DNA of 64,000 bases, from contig OY783207.1 of NCBI GenBank assembly GCA_963678705.1, positions 22,294,001 through 22,358,000 on the forward strand. The letters are read 5' to 3'. Each line of letters opens with the position of its first letter. Within the stretch, counting starts at the first letter, position 1. Source of the DNA: Panorpa germanica (lineage: Eukaryota > Arthropoda > Insecta > Mecoptera > Panorpidae). The translations under genes and the position numbers were made by a program. The notes below the pieces were generated by a model. That model worked only from the letters and a program-made list of their open reading frames with translations, made no database searches and was not told where the DNA came from. Below are positions 1 to 10,363 of this stretch, piece by piece.

Positions 1-804
1 TTAATTACTATTTTATGTTAATTATTAGTATGTATACTCTCAAGATTTTTGTTTTTCAAATCACTTTATATCATTTTAAGTATTTTGAACACTTTTATTA
101 AATTTACAGCACTTTTTATTTTTTTTAACAACACATTACACAATTTTATTTAATATTAAACACTGAATATCATTTCATGCATTTTTTATATTTTTTAAAT
201 TTGACAGTTGCACATATTTATATGGATATTTATACTTTTATTTTATTGCTATTTTTCTTTTTTGATGTTATGAATATATATCGAGTTAAACTACAACAAT
301 AAAAAGGCAATAATAATAAATTTTATGATAACAATTATAATAAAGAAAAATCAAATTCAACATATTGTTGATGTTGTTCATATTCTATTTATTAAAAAAA
401 AAATGTTTAAAGATTGAACATTAACAATACTGATATCACTTTTATATTTATAACTATCATCTCAGATTGTTATTGATGTAATAAATGAATTATCTCATTA
501 GACGTACATAACCTCCAAAACGAAACAATGTTTCTAACGAAAGAGCTTTCCTACGGATATCTGCTTAAACTTTTATTACATACAATCAACCGTGTGCCTG
601 TTGTCTGTGACTGTGTTTTTTACATTATTCAAATAATTAATTAATTTTTAAAACCCAAATATGGCAAAATCTTCAGACACACGTGTTTCATTGTTCATTA
701 AAATGAATTTCTTATGATGTAATATTTATGAAATAAGAGATTATGTGTTTTAGATTAAAATTACCTAATCGAAATTAAAACATTAGAATAGTTATAATAC
801 TAAC
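1..804 (-). other. hth: hth intron 2 (partial, continues off left edge)
   Basis: AT-rich sequence downstream of the hth exon 2 donor on the minus strand. The donor reads GTTAGT at complement 804..799. I see no further exon in it; the exon expected to begin HPLFPLL (start of the MEIS N-terminal domain) lies outside the window. No clear repeat copy was recognised here. Confidence 0.8.
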
Positions 805-1067
805 CCATAGATGGCATCTTTGTCTCTTTTGTGTACATCGGGGACTGCTGCACCCATGACGTGATTTGCGGGGCTGACATGGTTAGCGGCAGCGTGGTAA
901 CCCCCGTGCCCCATTGGGGGCATGCCCCCGTGTGCACTGAGATGTGGTGAATGATGTGTTGGTGCCCCACCTAGGGGCGCCGTCCGATGACCCACGTGGG
1001 GATCGTACATGGACGTCGCGGGTGCGTCCATGTATCCTCCCGAATGTGTGTGTAAACCATCGTCGTA
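805..1067 (-). CDS. hth: homothorax second coding exon (N-terminal region of Hth/Meis TALE homeoprotein)
   Basis: Encodes 87 full codons plus two bases of a glycine codon, starting YDDGLHTHSGGYMD and ending VHKRDKDAIYG. This is the His/Gly/Pro-rich N-terminal segment of insect Homothorax, ahead of the MEIS/PKNOX N-terminal domain that binds Extradenticle. Conserved blocks seen are YDDGLH, MYDPH.GHR, HHSPH, HVSP.NH.MGA and the invariant KRDKDAIYG that leads into HPLFPLL in the family. The acceptor is TTGTGTTGCAG at complement 1078..1068 and the donor GG|GTTAGT at complement 806..799, so the exon is phase 0 in and phase 2 out. Hth is a nuclear cofactor of Exd and Hox proteins that controls Exd nuclear import, proximal appendage identity and eye/antenna patterning in flies (family knowledge). 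The homeobox exons are not in the window. Exon and gene identity are firm; order-level taxonomy is not. Confidence 0.95.
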
Positions 1068-4000
1068 CTGCAACACAATTAATAAAAACAATTAGACTCA
1101 TAAAAACAAAAATCTAGAAATGAGTGAAGATTTAGAAGCGTGGTTCCGTCAATTATAATATATTTAGCAAGGCTTAAACAAAATGGCCGACTAATTCCAA
1201 TAATATGTCATATCTACTAAGACATATCTAAGATTTGTTTTAACATATACAAGGGATGACAAAAACCTCATTTTAAAATTTTAGTTTTATAACAGTAAAA
1301 TAAATATTTTTATATTCACAAGGAAAATTTATCGTATTGTTTATCATTTACACCATGCAAAAGTTGGAAATCTAGCAAGAATTTGTAAAATTGTAATTCA
1401 ATGATAAAATAAAGATAAAGATATAACGAAGGTAAAATGTTTGCAAATGTTAAATAAATTGGGCATTTATACGTTTCGAGTATTTATATAAATATAAACA
1501 TTCAAAAAACAGATAAAAACTTGAAAATTATATACAGATAACTGTTGAAAAGCACTTGCCATGTTACAAATATAATAAAAGCATACAAATTACATTTATT
1601 TTATTGAATATAAATAAAAGTTCATTAAAATAAATAAATATGAACTGCTTTGTGATTATGAACTTTTGTAAGTCTGTCAAAAAATTCATCCATCCAGAAT
1701 AATAAAGTTTGTGTTATAAAATAAATCTTATTAGTAATACATATTTAACTCTCAAGAAGTAAATATATAAAATTTTGTGTATTTTATTAAACAAATTAAA
1801 TATTTTAATGAGAGTTAACTAATATTCTGAAATAGACATTTTGCAGGTTATGTCATTCATTGTGGTCTGTACGAAATGTCAACTGATGTTAAAAATGCCA
1901 TAAAAAAGATTAAACTGGTTAAGTATATGCATAAATTAAACTAAGATCAAGATTTAAAATTTAAATTCAATATTGTAGGTTTCAAACTCATTTTTTACAA
2001 TCAATTTTATTAATTAATGTATTTTTTAAACACATAAATATAGCCTGCAGGCAAACGGATAGATATTTTTCAGCCAGTTTACTATAGACCGACTTTTTTT
2101 TCAATCATGAAATATTTTAAAAACTATGATACAATGTATAAGATAAAAACAAGACTACAACAAAAAATGTAATTAATTTTTGTTTTTTAAATTAAAAGAA
2201 TGCATTTTAATGGGGTCCTTTTTAAAAATGGTATTTTCTATAATTATATTTTTGACGCTGGAATTATTTTTATTATTATTTAAGATATTGTGCCTTTAAA
2301 TAAACCAGAATTTTAACGATAGATAAAAAAAATCAAATTTATTTAAAGCAGGTGTAGTTTTTAGACTTTATTACTAATTTTCTAGTATTCTTTTTATTTT
2401 ATTACTAGTTTAAAATACCGGAGCTAAACGTAAATCATTTTAAAAGATACAGCTACATTTTAATTTAGTTTTTAAAATAATTAAACACATAAATGTCCCA
2501 GTTATCAGAAATACCTTGTCTAAGCCGTAAATAAAACAAAAACATCATCGTTAAACAGAAAAAAATAATTTGATCAAATCTGCTTATAAAAATAATTCCA
2601 ATGAAGCTGTGAAGTTTGCAGCAGAAAAAGTAAATTTATTTTCAAATTTAGGTTGTTTTCCGTTTATTCTATTTCTCCCCCACACAGCCCCGTGTATGTG
2701 TGTGTATTTTTCTCTGACATTGAATAAAAATTTGGATGTTTTCGTTGATATGTATACACTAGTACGTTAAGTAGAGAATGTTTCAGAGGTGCATGAACGG
2801 CTGAAACGGCTGCAGGGGCCGTTCGAACGCCGCAATGTTTTTCGTTTGTCATCATCAATCATGTTTGTAAATGAATGTCGGCCATATTGCCATCGCTTGT
2901 ATATATGTATGTTATGTATACTAGTATGTGTATAATATTAGACAATTTGACAACGCCGGGTATTAGAATATAGAATCCACGACGACCATGCTTTAAACGA
3001 AAATACTTTAAACTAATATAACTCACTAGCTAACCAGTTATGTAAAATTTACATTTAATTTACGTCTAAACGTATGTGCTACATAAATTGTCATAGAATT
3101 GCCTGTTACTGACACAAATTGTCATATAATTCTATTCATAATAGCATAATATCTATCAATAGCTTTAGCGGATTCCATAATAATTATTACAAAAATAATA
3201 TAGGTTTAGCCGACGTAACAAGTCGCTGGATCTATTAAGTAACACCATTGTAAGTTTTCATTTGCATGTTTTACATTTCATGATATTATGTATCATATAT
3301 AAAATGTTATGTAATTTCAATATATGTATTATTAGAGTTTTATATATAATATCTATTTATAAAAACTATTTCTGAAAGCTGTGAATCAGTACTTTTTTAA
3401 AATAACCTACAAATATATACCTTTTGTAAAGTGAAGCTATTTCAAATTAAGAACTAACCACAAAAATGCACTTATTTAAGTTAACCTATAATTATATAAT
3501 GAAATAAATTCTAGCCTAAAAGAAACTTGCAAGTGTTAATACTTCAACTTCTTATTAAATATTAAAAGACTAACAGAATAATACATTTAAAAAATATGTT
3601 AATAGACATATTAAAAATTAAATCATCAGAATAATTTTAGAGCAGTATTTTGAAAATAAGTGAATTTATATATATGTACTTGAAATACAATATCTATGTA
3701 GATTATTATTTCTTTATGACAAATAAATGACATTTTATGTGTTAATAACTCAAGACATTATACTAAAAGACTTGAATCGATTGATAATTATGAATAATAT
3801 TAATTTATTGAAAATAATTATGTAATATAAAGATGGAATATATATTCAAATTAACAAACTACAATAATAATAATAATGTTTAAAATAGTACAAGTTAATA
3901 ATATATCGGAATATTTTATTTTTTTAGTTAGTATGTAAATCATATTACATTATAAATCTCATTCTCAGATAGGTTCAAGATCAATATTTTATATAATAAA

Positions 4001-5153
4001 AACTACGATTTAATTATAACACAAAAAAATTAAAATTCATTTGCGTAATAAAATAATATAGTTTTCAAATATTTTATTTGAAGTCAGTGTCAGTGTTTGA
4101 GTGGCAGACGTGTAACAACAACTTGCGACGGCAGCATATTTACAAATTTTGTAAATTTATTTGGTGTTAAATGATTAATTTAATTAAATAATTAATATTT
4201 ATTTTAATAATGTGTATTACAAGAGTTAATGTCAATTAAATAAATTACACGATAACAAAGTTCTTGTGCTTTTTACAAAGATGCAATTAATTTAGTTTCG
4301 ACGGCAGATGGCACTGCTTATTATTGTTCGGTCATTATCTTTTAAAGTTTTATCTTAATATGAATGTACCCATTTGACGTACGTACAAGAGAATTATCAT
4401 CACGGGTCAATAATTTTTAGCGTAAACGTTATAATAATAATTATAGAGATATGAAAAATGCAGATTAATGTTGCATTTGTATATAAAAAATAAAATTCTA
4501 ATCTTGTGATAGAAAATATGAGTAAAAAAAACATGTATTTATATTTTTTAAATTAAATTGTATTTTATAATAACAAATGCACTCTGCAAATAATTAAAGA
4601 TACGAAAATATTAACATACAGAACTTTACTAATTTTATGAAAAGTAAATGTATTCAAATTTATATAATTATAAAATATGTTGGAATGCACATAAATAATT
4701 GTAATTACGTATTTTAATTTATTTAATATTGTTCAGTGGAAGAATATTTAATTTTACAACAATATAATGGGTGACCTTTGAACCTAAGGCGTTGGTGTTC
4801 AACTTGTCAAATACAAATTTTTATTGTAATAAATAATTAATCATTTACGAATTGATGAAGAATTTACTTATTTATTGGCTTATTCAATAATAATCAAAAG
4901 ATTTCAGTGAATCCTTAGTAAAATATTTTGGCGCGAACTAAATTAACGAGGTTCCATTTAAAATAAAAACTGTGTTTTCAACGGAAATCGGCCGTCGTTA
5001 TCATATCTTTATTTTTTAGTGGTGTTTTAGACACATTTAACCCATAAAAACTAATCTTAATGTTGTTTCGGTAATACTCTGTGTTCGTACCATGCTGAAT
5101 AGATTTATTTATATGGGGTTTCAGGGGTTTAGGAATGTTCTTTTGGAACCTAC
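1068..5153 (-). other. hth: hth intron 1
   Basis: 4.1 kb AT-rich intron bounded by GTAGGT (complement 5153..5148) and GCAG (complement 1071..1068). Mostly A/T runs with no recognisable gene. Two stretches are less AT-rich and could be intronic regulatory elements: about 2660-2900 (short GT run and a GGCTGAAACGGCTG repeat) and about 4080-4140 (GTCAGTGTCAGTGTTTGAGTGG). The second does not match any repeat family I found in the window. Confidence 0.85.
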
Positions 5154-5168
5154 CCTTGGTTGAGCCAT
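5154..5168 (-). CDS. hth: homothorax first coding exon, coding part (MAQPR)
   Basis: ATG GCT CAA CCA AGG followed directly by the splice donor GTAGGT. Insect Homothorax starts MAQPR and continues YDDGLH, which is exactly what results when this piece is joined to the exon at complement 805..1067; the phase is 0 at both sides. Reading upstream in frame, the first stop is TGA at complement 5274..5276 and there is no ATG between it and this codon, so this is the only possible start in the frame. The base at +4 is G but -3 is T, so the initiation context is only moderate. The coding part is only five codons, too short for an ORF search. Confidence 0.93.
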
Positions 5169-6046
5169 GAATGGTCTCCCTGAGGGAGGATATTCTACGT
5201 GTTGGGCCACTTTAGAACTAGAAACAACACTATTTAAAACAGCCACACTACAAAAAAATTTATTATTATTTTTTCATGTAATTTTTTTAGATTAATTTAA
5301 AAATAAATTTTTCACTAAAAACCAATCACTACACTAAGTTTGTTTTACAAGGGACTAGGTTTGGATTAGGTTCGTGCTGCCTACACCGAACTTAGGCGCA
5401 TGGTATACCGACGTGATCGCATTTACAAATAGTCCCTTAGTTTCGATTATTTTAAAAATAATTTTAAAAACTCTCACAGTATCACCGACCACATTATGTC
5501 ACTGTATGTTTAATTCGTTTTCATTCACTAGTGTTTTAGATGCGGTTGCCACAGACGCATGTCATCAGCTAAGCGGAGCACGACACATTGGATCTGTTTG
5601 TTTTCAACTTGTCAATCCGTGATTTATGTTTTGTAGGTTATGATTTAGCGGGAAACACTTTATTAATCAACACACTTAGATGATCGTTATTCTTATTATT
5701 TGCACTATACCCACATTAGGGTACCGCGTTGCACACTTTTATTTTAAACAAAAAAAAATATTTTGCGACAGCGCTTGTGTTTAACGCGTTCCGTTTGTGT
5801 TATAACCATTCAAATTTAAACTATACGTAGTTCAGAATTTCGTATTAGAATCGAAATAATATAACAAAACCGAAAAAAAACACGCTCTTATTTTCATACA
5901 GTAGCTTTTTAGAAGTAATAATATACATAAAACCTCTCGCAGAGAACCTGCGCCGTCCGCAGCAGTCTGCTAACTGTCAATCACTCGAACAGTGGGCGTC
6001 CAAAACCTCACTCGGTAGTGGGGATCACTGTCTACTGACTGACTGA
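5169..6046 (-). other. hth: probable hth 5' UTR in first exon (upstream boundary uncertain)
   Basis: Sequence between the hth start codon and the candidate initiator on the minus strand. It is unspliced if transcription starts near 6046, but a further upstream UTR exon cannot be excluded. The stretch has irregular base composition, an in-frame stop at complement 5274..5276, and an open frame on the opposite strand (5374-5622) with no recognisable domain that I do not regard as a gene. Confidence 0.45.
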
Positions 6047-6230
6047 AGGGGCGCGGCTGAGGGGGGATCGCTATGATATGTACTCTACAATAAGGCATGT
6101 CACACGGAGAAACCATCCCACCATGTAAGCACGCCCTCTGTCATTTTTGACTGTAGTAGATTGGTGCGCACGCACTAAGCACGCCCATTTGCTACTGATG
6201 GATCGTATATTATCGTTTTTAATCGTATGT
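5930..6230 (-). promoter_or_regulatory. candidate hth promoter region
   Basis: A local GC rise in an otherwise AT-rich region, about 0.9 kb upstream of the hth ATG. On the minus strand complement 6034..6046 reads TCAGTCAGTCAGT, three overlapping initiator-like TCAGT motifs. No TATA box is visible just upstream, and I could not fit an exact DPE at the standard spacing. Placement is inferred from composition, position and the initiator match; transcript 5' ends are not visible in DNA. Confidence 0.4.
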
Positions 6231-6869
6231 GTTCGTCCATAGAGAACAAGTTTTCTTTTTAAAAAAATATCTATATGTACTATGTTTTCAACTTTAGATG
6301 GTTCATGGTGTTTTCTTGTATTTTTAGGTTATAAGCGAGTTTTTTTTTAAATGAAGGTTTTTATTTAAAAATTTAAACTAAAATGCATGTAATCAGATTG
6401 ATTTTTATGCTTGTATACGATTAATGCCGTGTAAAACCGTGAAATTATTCGTAAACTTTGAAATTAATGAAAAAAATTCTGAGATCTTAAAAAATCATAT
6501 AAGAAATTAGTTAATGATAAATGAATGTTATTGGAGGCCGATTGAATGATACTCGAACATGCCTCGACCGTCGCGTCGGCGAAGCAATTATCATAGAAGT
6601 CGGATTTAATTACACGTACAAGGTGTAATTAAAATCTCGCTATAACAAAATAACGTTTTAAGAAGAAACACATATTAATATTATAACCGCAGATAAAAAA
6701 CAATCTCACGATTTAAATATTAATTATTAATTATAAATATTTTAATTGCTGTGTTGTTATAATACAACTACAAATAATTTAAATGTTTTTATTAATAATC
6801 TGATATCTTCACACCGATCAACATAAGTGTGGTTTTACCGGGAATGAGTGCTTTAGTGTTTAGTGTTTT

Positions 6870-7015
6870 GTGGGCCGTCAATAAATGCAGGTCCAGACAT
6901 TGGTGTTGCAAATATGCGCTCCTGTTGCGTCGAGGTCGAGGGCCGCCTGCCAGTTAATAGGACACTGCGTTAGGGTGTTTGAGGGCCCTACAGGGGGCAT
7001 GGTACTAAAAATAAC
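6870..7015. promoter_or_regulatory. GC-rich patch upstream of hth, candidate regulatory element
   Basis: About 145 bp of mixed, GC-elevated sequence (GGGCCGTCAATAAATGCAGG, GTCGAGGTCGAGGGCCGCC) between long AT-rich stretches and 0.8 kb upstream of the candidate promoter. No repeat copy elsewhere in the window and no coding potential. Could be a proximal enhancer or an upstream untranslated exon; the call is inference from composition alone. Confidence 0.25.
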
Positions 7016-7429
7016 CATAAAATGGATTATCTAGACTGAATTGTTTCCATATTATTTGATTTTCCATATTTACGCTTTCTTCTTTTTATTTTTCCTTTAT
7101 CTAAATAAATATTTAAAATAATATGAAGGTTTAATATGTATTGGTAAATATAGTTACATGAATTTAAGGTTTATTTAACAATCAAATTGAAATCGTTATA
7201 GATAAAATATTACTAGGTTTCGTTTACTCCGAAACAAATACTTATTTTATTTAAAAACCTAATCGGAAAATTTAAGTAGGGTATTCGGAACTTTGTCGTC
7301 AGCTTGCTATGTTTTCTGGTTCGATTTTCTGATCAGCAATATATTATTAAATTTATAATTCGTTGCGTTTAGTCGATTATCTATTATTACATAATTTAAA
7401 CTGTGGGCTTCGACCTTGTTCGACTGTTA

Positions 7430-7690
7430 TAAATTAATTGCTCTCTAAATACAGTTACATATATTAAAGGTTTACTTAACATAACAAGGTTTACCTGTTA
7501 TTTTATATAAAAATTAACTTTCGATATGAAGTCACATTTACTGACGTTACTACACCTTTTTATGCAAGATTATCTATTTACTTAACGGAATCATGTTAAA
7601 CTTCGGCAAATAATGAAAGTTAAGGTTAAGTCAATAATATTACGTTAAATAATACATGAGATTATGTTTTGTATTTAGATGGTTATCATC
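7430..7690 (+). repeat. dispersed AT-rich repeat, copy 1
   Basis: Shares colinear blocks with 60355-60690: TTTAAGGTTTAYTTAACAT near the start, ATGCAAGATTA in the middle and TTACGTTAAATA...TTTATGTTTTGTRTTT at the end. A partial third copy (36450-36640) has the ACGTTAAATAACGTT end. No inverted termini or target duplication found. Probably an old transposon remnant; family unknown. Confidence 0.4.
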
Positions 7691-8134
7691 AGAATCACTT
7701 TCTCTGTCACTTTGTTATTATTACCAATTTCCTTCTTGTTAAATATAATTATCATATACTAGACTACAAGAGGGGAAGGGGAGGAGTTAAAAATTAAAAT
7801 TTGTAAAATTATATTTTTTGGCTAAGTCAAAAAAGTTTACAGGTTGTACAGTGTTCTATCTTGATTTAATTTTATGAAAAGTGCAACTGTGTTACAAATT
7901 TGATAAGTTTTTCACATTTTTGTGCTCTTTATTTCTACAAATGAAACTTTAAATGAAAGTTAACTATTAAACCACAAATCCCGCTAAATACGGTTATGTG
8001 TATCTACATAAAACATTACCTTTTACGTTTCATGAAATTTCTTAAGAATCATTGCTAGGATTATAAAAATTTTAAGAAAACCTTTATATAATAAATGAAT
8101 AATGTTTTAAAAATCATAAAATAATACCTTTTCA

Positions 8135-8505
8135 GCTTGACGCTAATTGCTGTGTATTCGGATTCGATCTCCGGATCATAGTTATATTTTCTGGGTTTGG
8201 TTGTTAATCAAGTAAATTGATTATGTACACTGTTAAAAATGTTCTTAATTTTAATACAAATTTATTACACAAGTGCGTATTAAAATGAAGAACCCAGTAT
8301 TCATTTTTTTCAAGATGCATTATTATGCATTGTATATCTTATGAACATTAATATGCGAAACCGGAATTTTTCTAATACTAGTTCTAAAATATGCTTTAGA
8401 ATGTTTTAAAATTTATAAAGTTTTCTTTAAAGAGTTTACACAATACATTATCATAAACGATGATAGGACTTAGCATCGAAATTAGGCCGTCGTTAAAAAA
8501 ATTAA
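8135..8505 (+). repeat. tRNA-derived SINE, interrupted copy
   Basis: The 5' part (8135-8235) matches the SINE reference at 48034-48304 from GCTTGACGC through the box B-like GGATTCGATCTCCGG and TTTTCTGGGTTTGGTT. The 3' part (8457-8505) matches the tail GATAGGACTTAGCATCG...TTAAATAAA. About 220 bp of unrelated AT-rich DNA lies between in place of the SINE middle, so the copy is interrupted or partly replaced. Confidence 0.55.
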
Positions 8506-8971
8506 ATAAAAAAAGAATACCTTTTAGGAATAAATATTACTTGGTTTCGCTAACTAAGATGTTGCATTAATTTAAGGTAATATCCATATTTTGCGTTTAG
8601 CGGGATAATTGTTGGTTACATGTTTTGCTTTTATATTCATTGCCGGTGGTGTACCAGGGCGCATTACTAACTGAATGTTAAATATAAGCCAATGCCCTAA
8701 AAATAAGAAGTAACTTAGAACTAGACTACAAAAGAAATCAGCTGCGAGTGTTCATTAATTTATGTATATAACTTAGTAACTAACACTTTAAATAATAAAT
8801 GTATTTACAAATAATATTAACAAATAAATTGATTTCATGAAATTAATTAAGTTTTTCAGACATTCTCTGCTGTCAAATATATATTTAAAATTTCTTGAAT
8901 TAATTAAAATTTGGTTGTTATTAAGTTAGTTATTATTATTATATAGAGAAAATTATTATCTAAATATCTTT

Positions 8972-9112
8972 TATCTTCATTTGTATTCCGACAGGTGGAG
9001 TGGTTTCGCCATTTGTAGCCGATAAAATAAATATTTCATATGAACGAATGTGAGAAATTGAACTGTAAATGAACTCTTTGTTAGTTAAATTTTTCAGATA
9101 AACCATTACTGA
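8972..9112 (-). mobile_element. fragment of TA-flanked CCCAGTAAAC MITE
   Basis: Internal part of the MITE family in reverse orientation: ATCTTCATTTGTATTCCGAC, AGGTGGAGTGGTTTCGCC, ATTTCATATGAACG and AATGAACTCTTT occur in the same order as the reverse complement of 63120-63377. Both termini are missing. Confidence 0.7.
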
Positions 9113-9467
9113 AATCTAACTCGCTATTAAAACTTGATTCTTTTTTATCGTCGCAATTTAAAATATCGTGGTCAATTTATCCAAGGTTTTATATTTTCAA
9201 TACAAAAAGCTTGGTAATCTTAGCACTTTTAATTTTTCTACATTTGGTGGATTTTTGACATATACATGCCATTTAAAAATGTTAAATTTGTTCCAATATG
9301 TACTATTATTAGAATAATTCTAAATATACAAAAATTTTGTTATGATTTTTAAAATCCAATAAAAATATTTTATGATTCGTATAGTAATGAAATAAGTTAC
9401 AACTCAGAAAAAATACTTTACATAAAAGGTACTTTTCCTAACTTAAGAAAACGTTAAAAACGTATTA

Positions 9468-9690
9468 CAGACACGAGCATTGATACTTGACGTTGAGTAC
9501 TGTGCTTTCAGGTTTGATCCGCAGACCAGAATTATATTTTCTGGTATTAGTTGTTATCAAGTTAAATTTATTACGTACATACATACTTATAAAATTATCC
9601 GGCAATGGTTCGCTATAGCACCACAAAAACTGCCAACATAGTAAGACATTGTCAGTGATAGGGATAAGCCGACGATAAATAAATTAAATT
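9468..9690 (+). repeat. tRNA-derived SINE copy (diverged)
   Basis: Colinear with the SINE at 52986-53215: GAGCATTGATACTTGACG, a decayed box B (GGTTTGATCCGC), ATTATATTTTCTGG, CACCACAAAAACTGCCAACA, and the 3' end CCGACGATAAATAAATTAAA. No target duplication was identified. Confidence 0.7.
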
Positions 9691-10158
9691 GCAAAAAGCA
9701 TATTATAGACTACACTCTCAAAAAAAATACTGTATAAATTTAAGAATCAGGTATTTAAAAAAAATCAGAACCAGGTATATTAATTGTTATAACTTATACC
9801 TACAGTGCATTTTAATAAAATTCTTTAACAAATTCCGACCTAAATTTACTGGACAGGAAAAAAATTAATAACCGGTTCTTAATTTTAATACAATCCCAAT
9901 TGTCACACCAATACAACCACATCAATGTGTTTAAATAAATTTTTTCTGCAAATTAGCGTAAAAGAACGCAAGCAATCATTTCTGATAAATTTGGGTGTGT
10001 TGATTCCGAATGTTCAATTTACGAGCCTTAAATTTCATGATTTTGAAAATATGGCATCCGGCTTCTTAGCATTGTCTCTTTACCCAAGATAGACGACTAC
10101 AACTTTTGCACACTACCTTTTTTTGCACGGTTTATGCTCATAGATACTGAGTTGCATC

Positions 10159-10355
10159 CATAGAGATATAAGCATAGAGTGTGCGAAGGGTACGGCCACG
10201 TGTAAGATGAAGCGATAAAGGCAAAGAGAGAGATAGCCTGCCTATTATAGATAGAGTCCTATCGGCTCGCAAGAGAGAAAAGAACTTTCGCGGCTATCTC
10301 TCTCTTTGCCTTTATCGCAGTATTCAGCCTCTTGCGCACTCTATTTTTATATCTC
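10159..10355. mobile_element. inverted-repeat MITE with 8-bp target duplication (hAT-like)
   Basis: A nearly complete foldback element of 197 bp. The left arm begins CATAGAGATATAAGCATAGA and runs to GATAAAGGCAAAGAGAGAGA; the right arm is its inverse (CTCTCTCTTTGCCTTTATCG ... CACTCTATTTTTATATCTC). It is flanked by an identical GTTGCATC at 10151-10158 and 10356-10363. An 8-bp duplication suggests the hAT superfamily. No ORF inside. The last four bases expected from the left end (CTATG) are not visible on the right, so the right tip may be altered. Related outer arms occur at 15730 and 16643. Confidence 0.75.
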
Positions 10356-10363
10356 GTTGCATC

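Noticed and set aside
883-1101. 72-aa minus-strand frame overlapping hth exon 2
   Set aside because: It is an alternative frame of the exon; the YDDGLH...KRDKDAIYG frame is the conserved one.
7290-7340. Another SINE 5' fragment
   Set aside because: TTTTCTGGTTCGATTTTCTG resembles the box B area, but too little of the rest matches.
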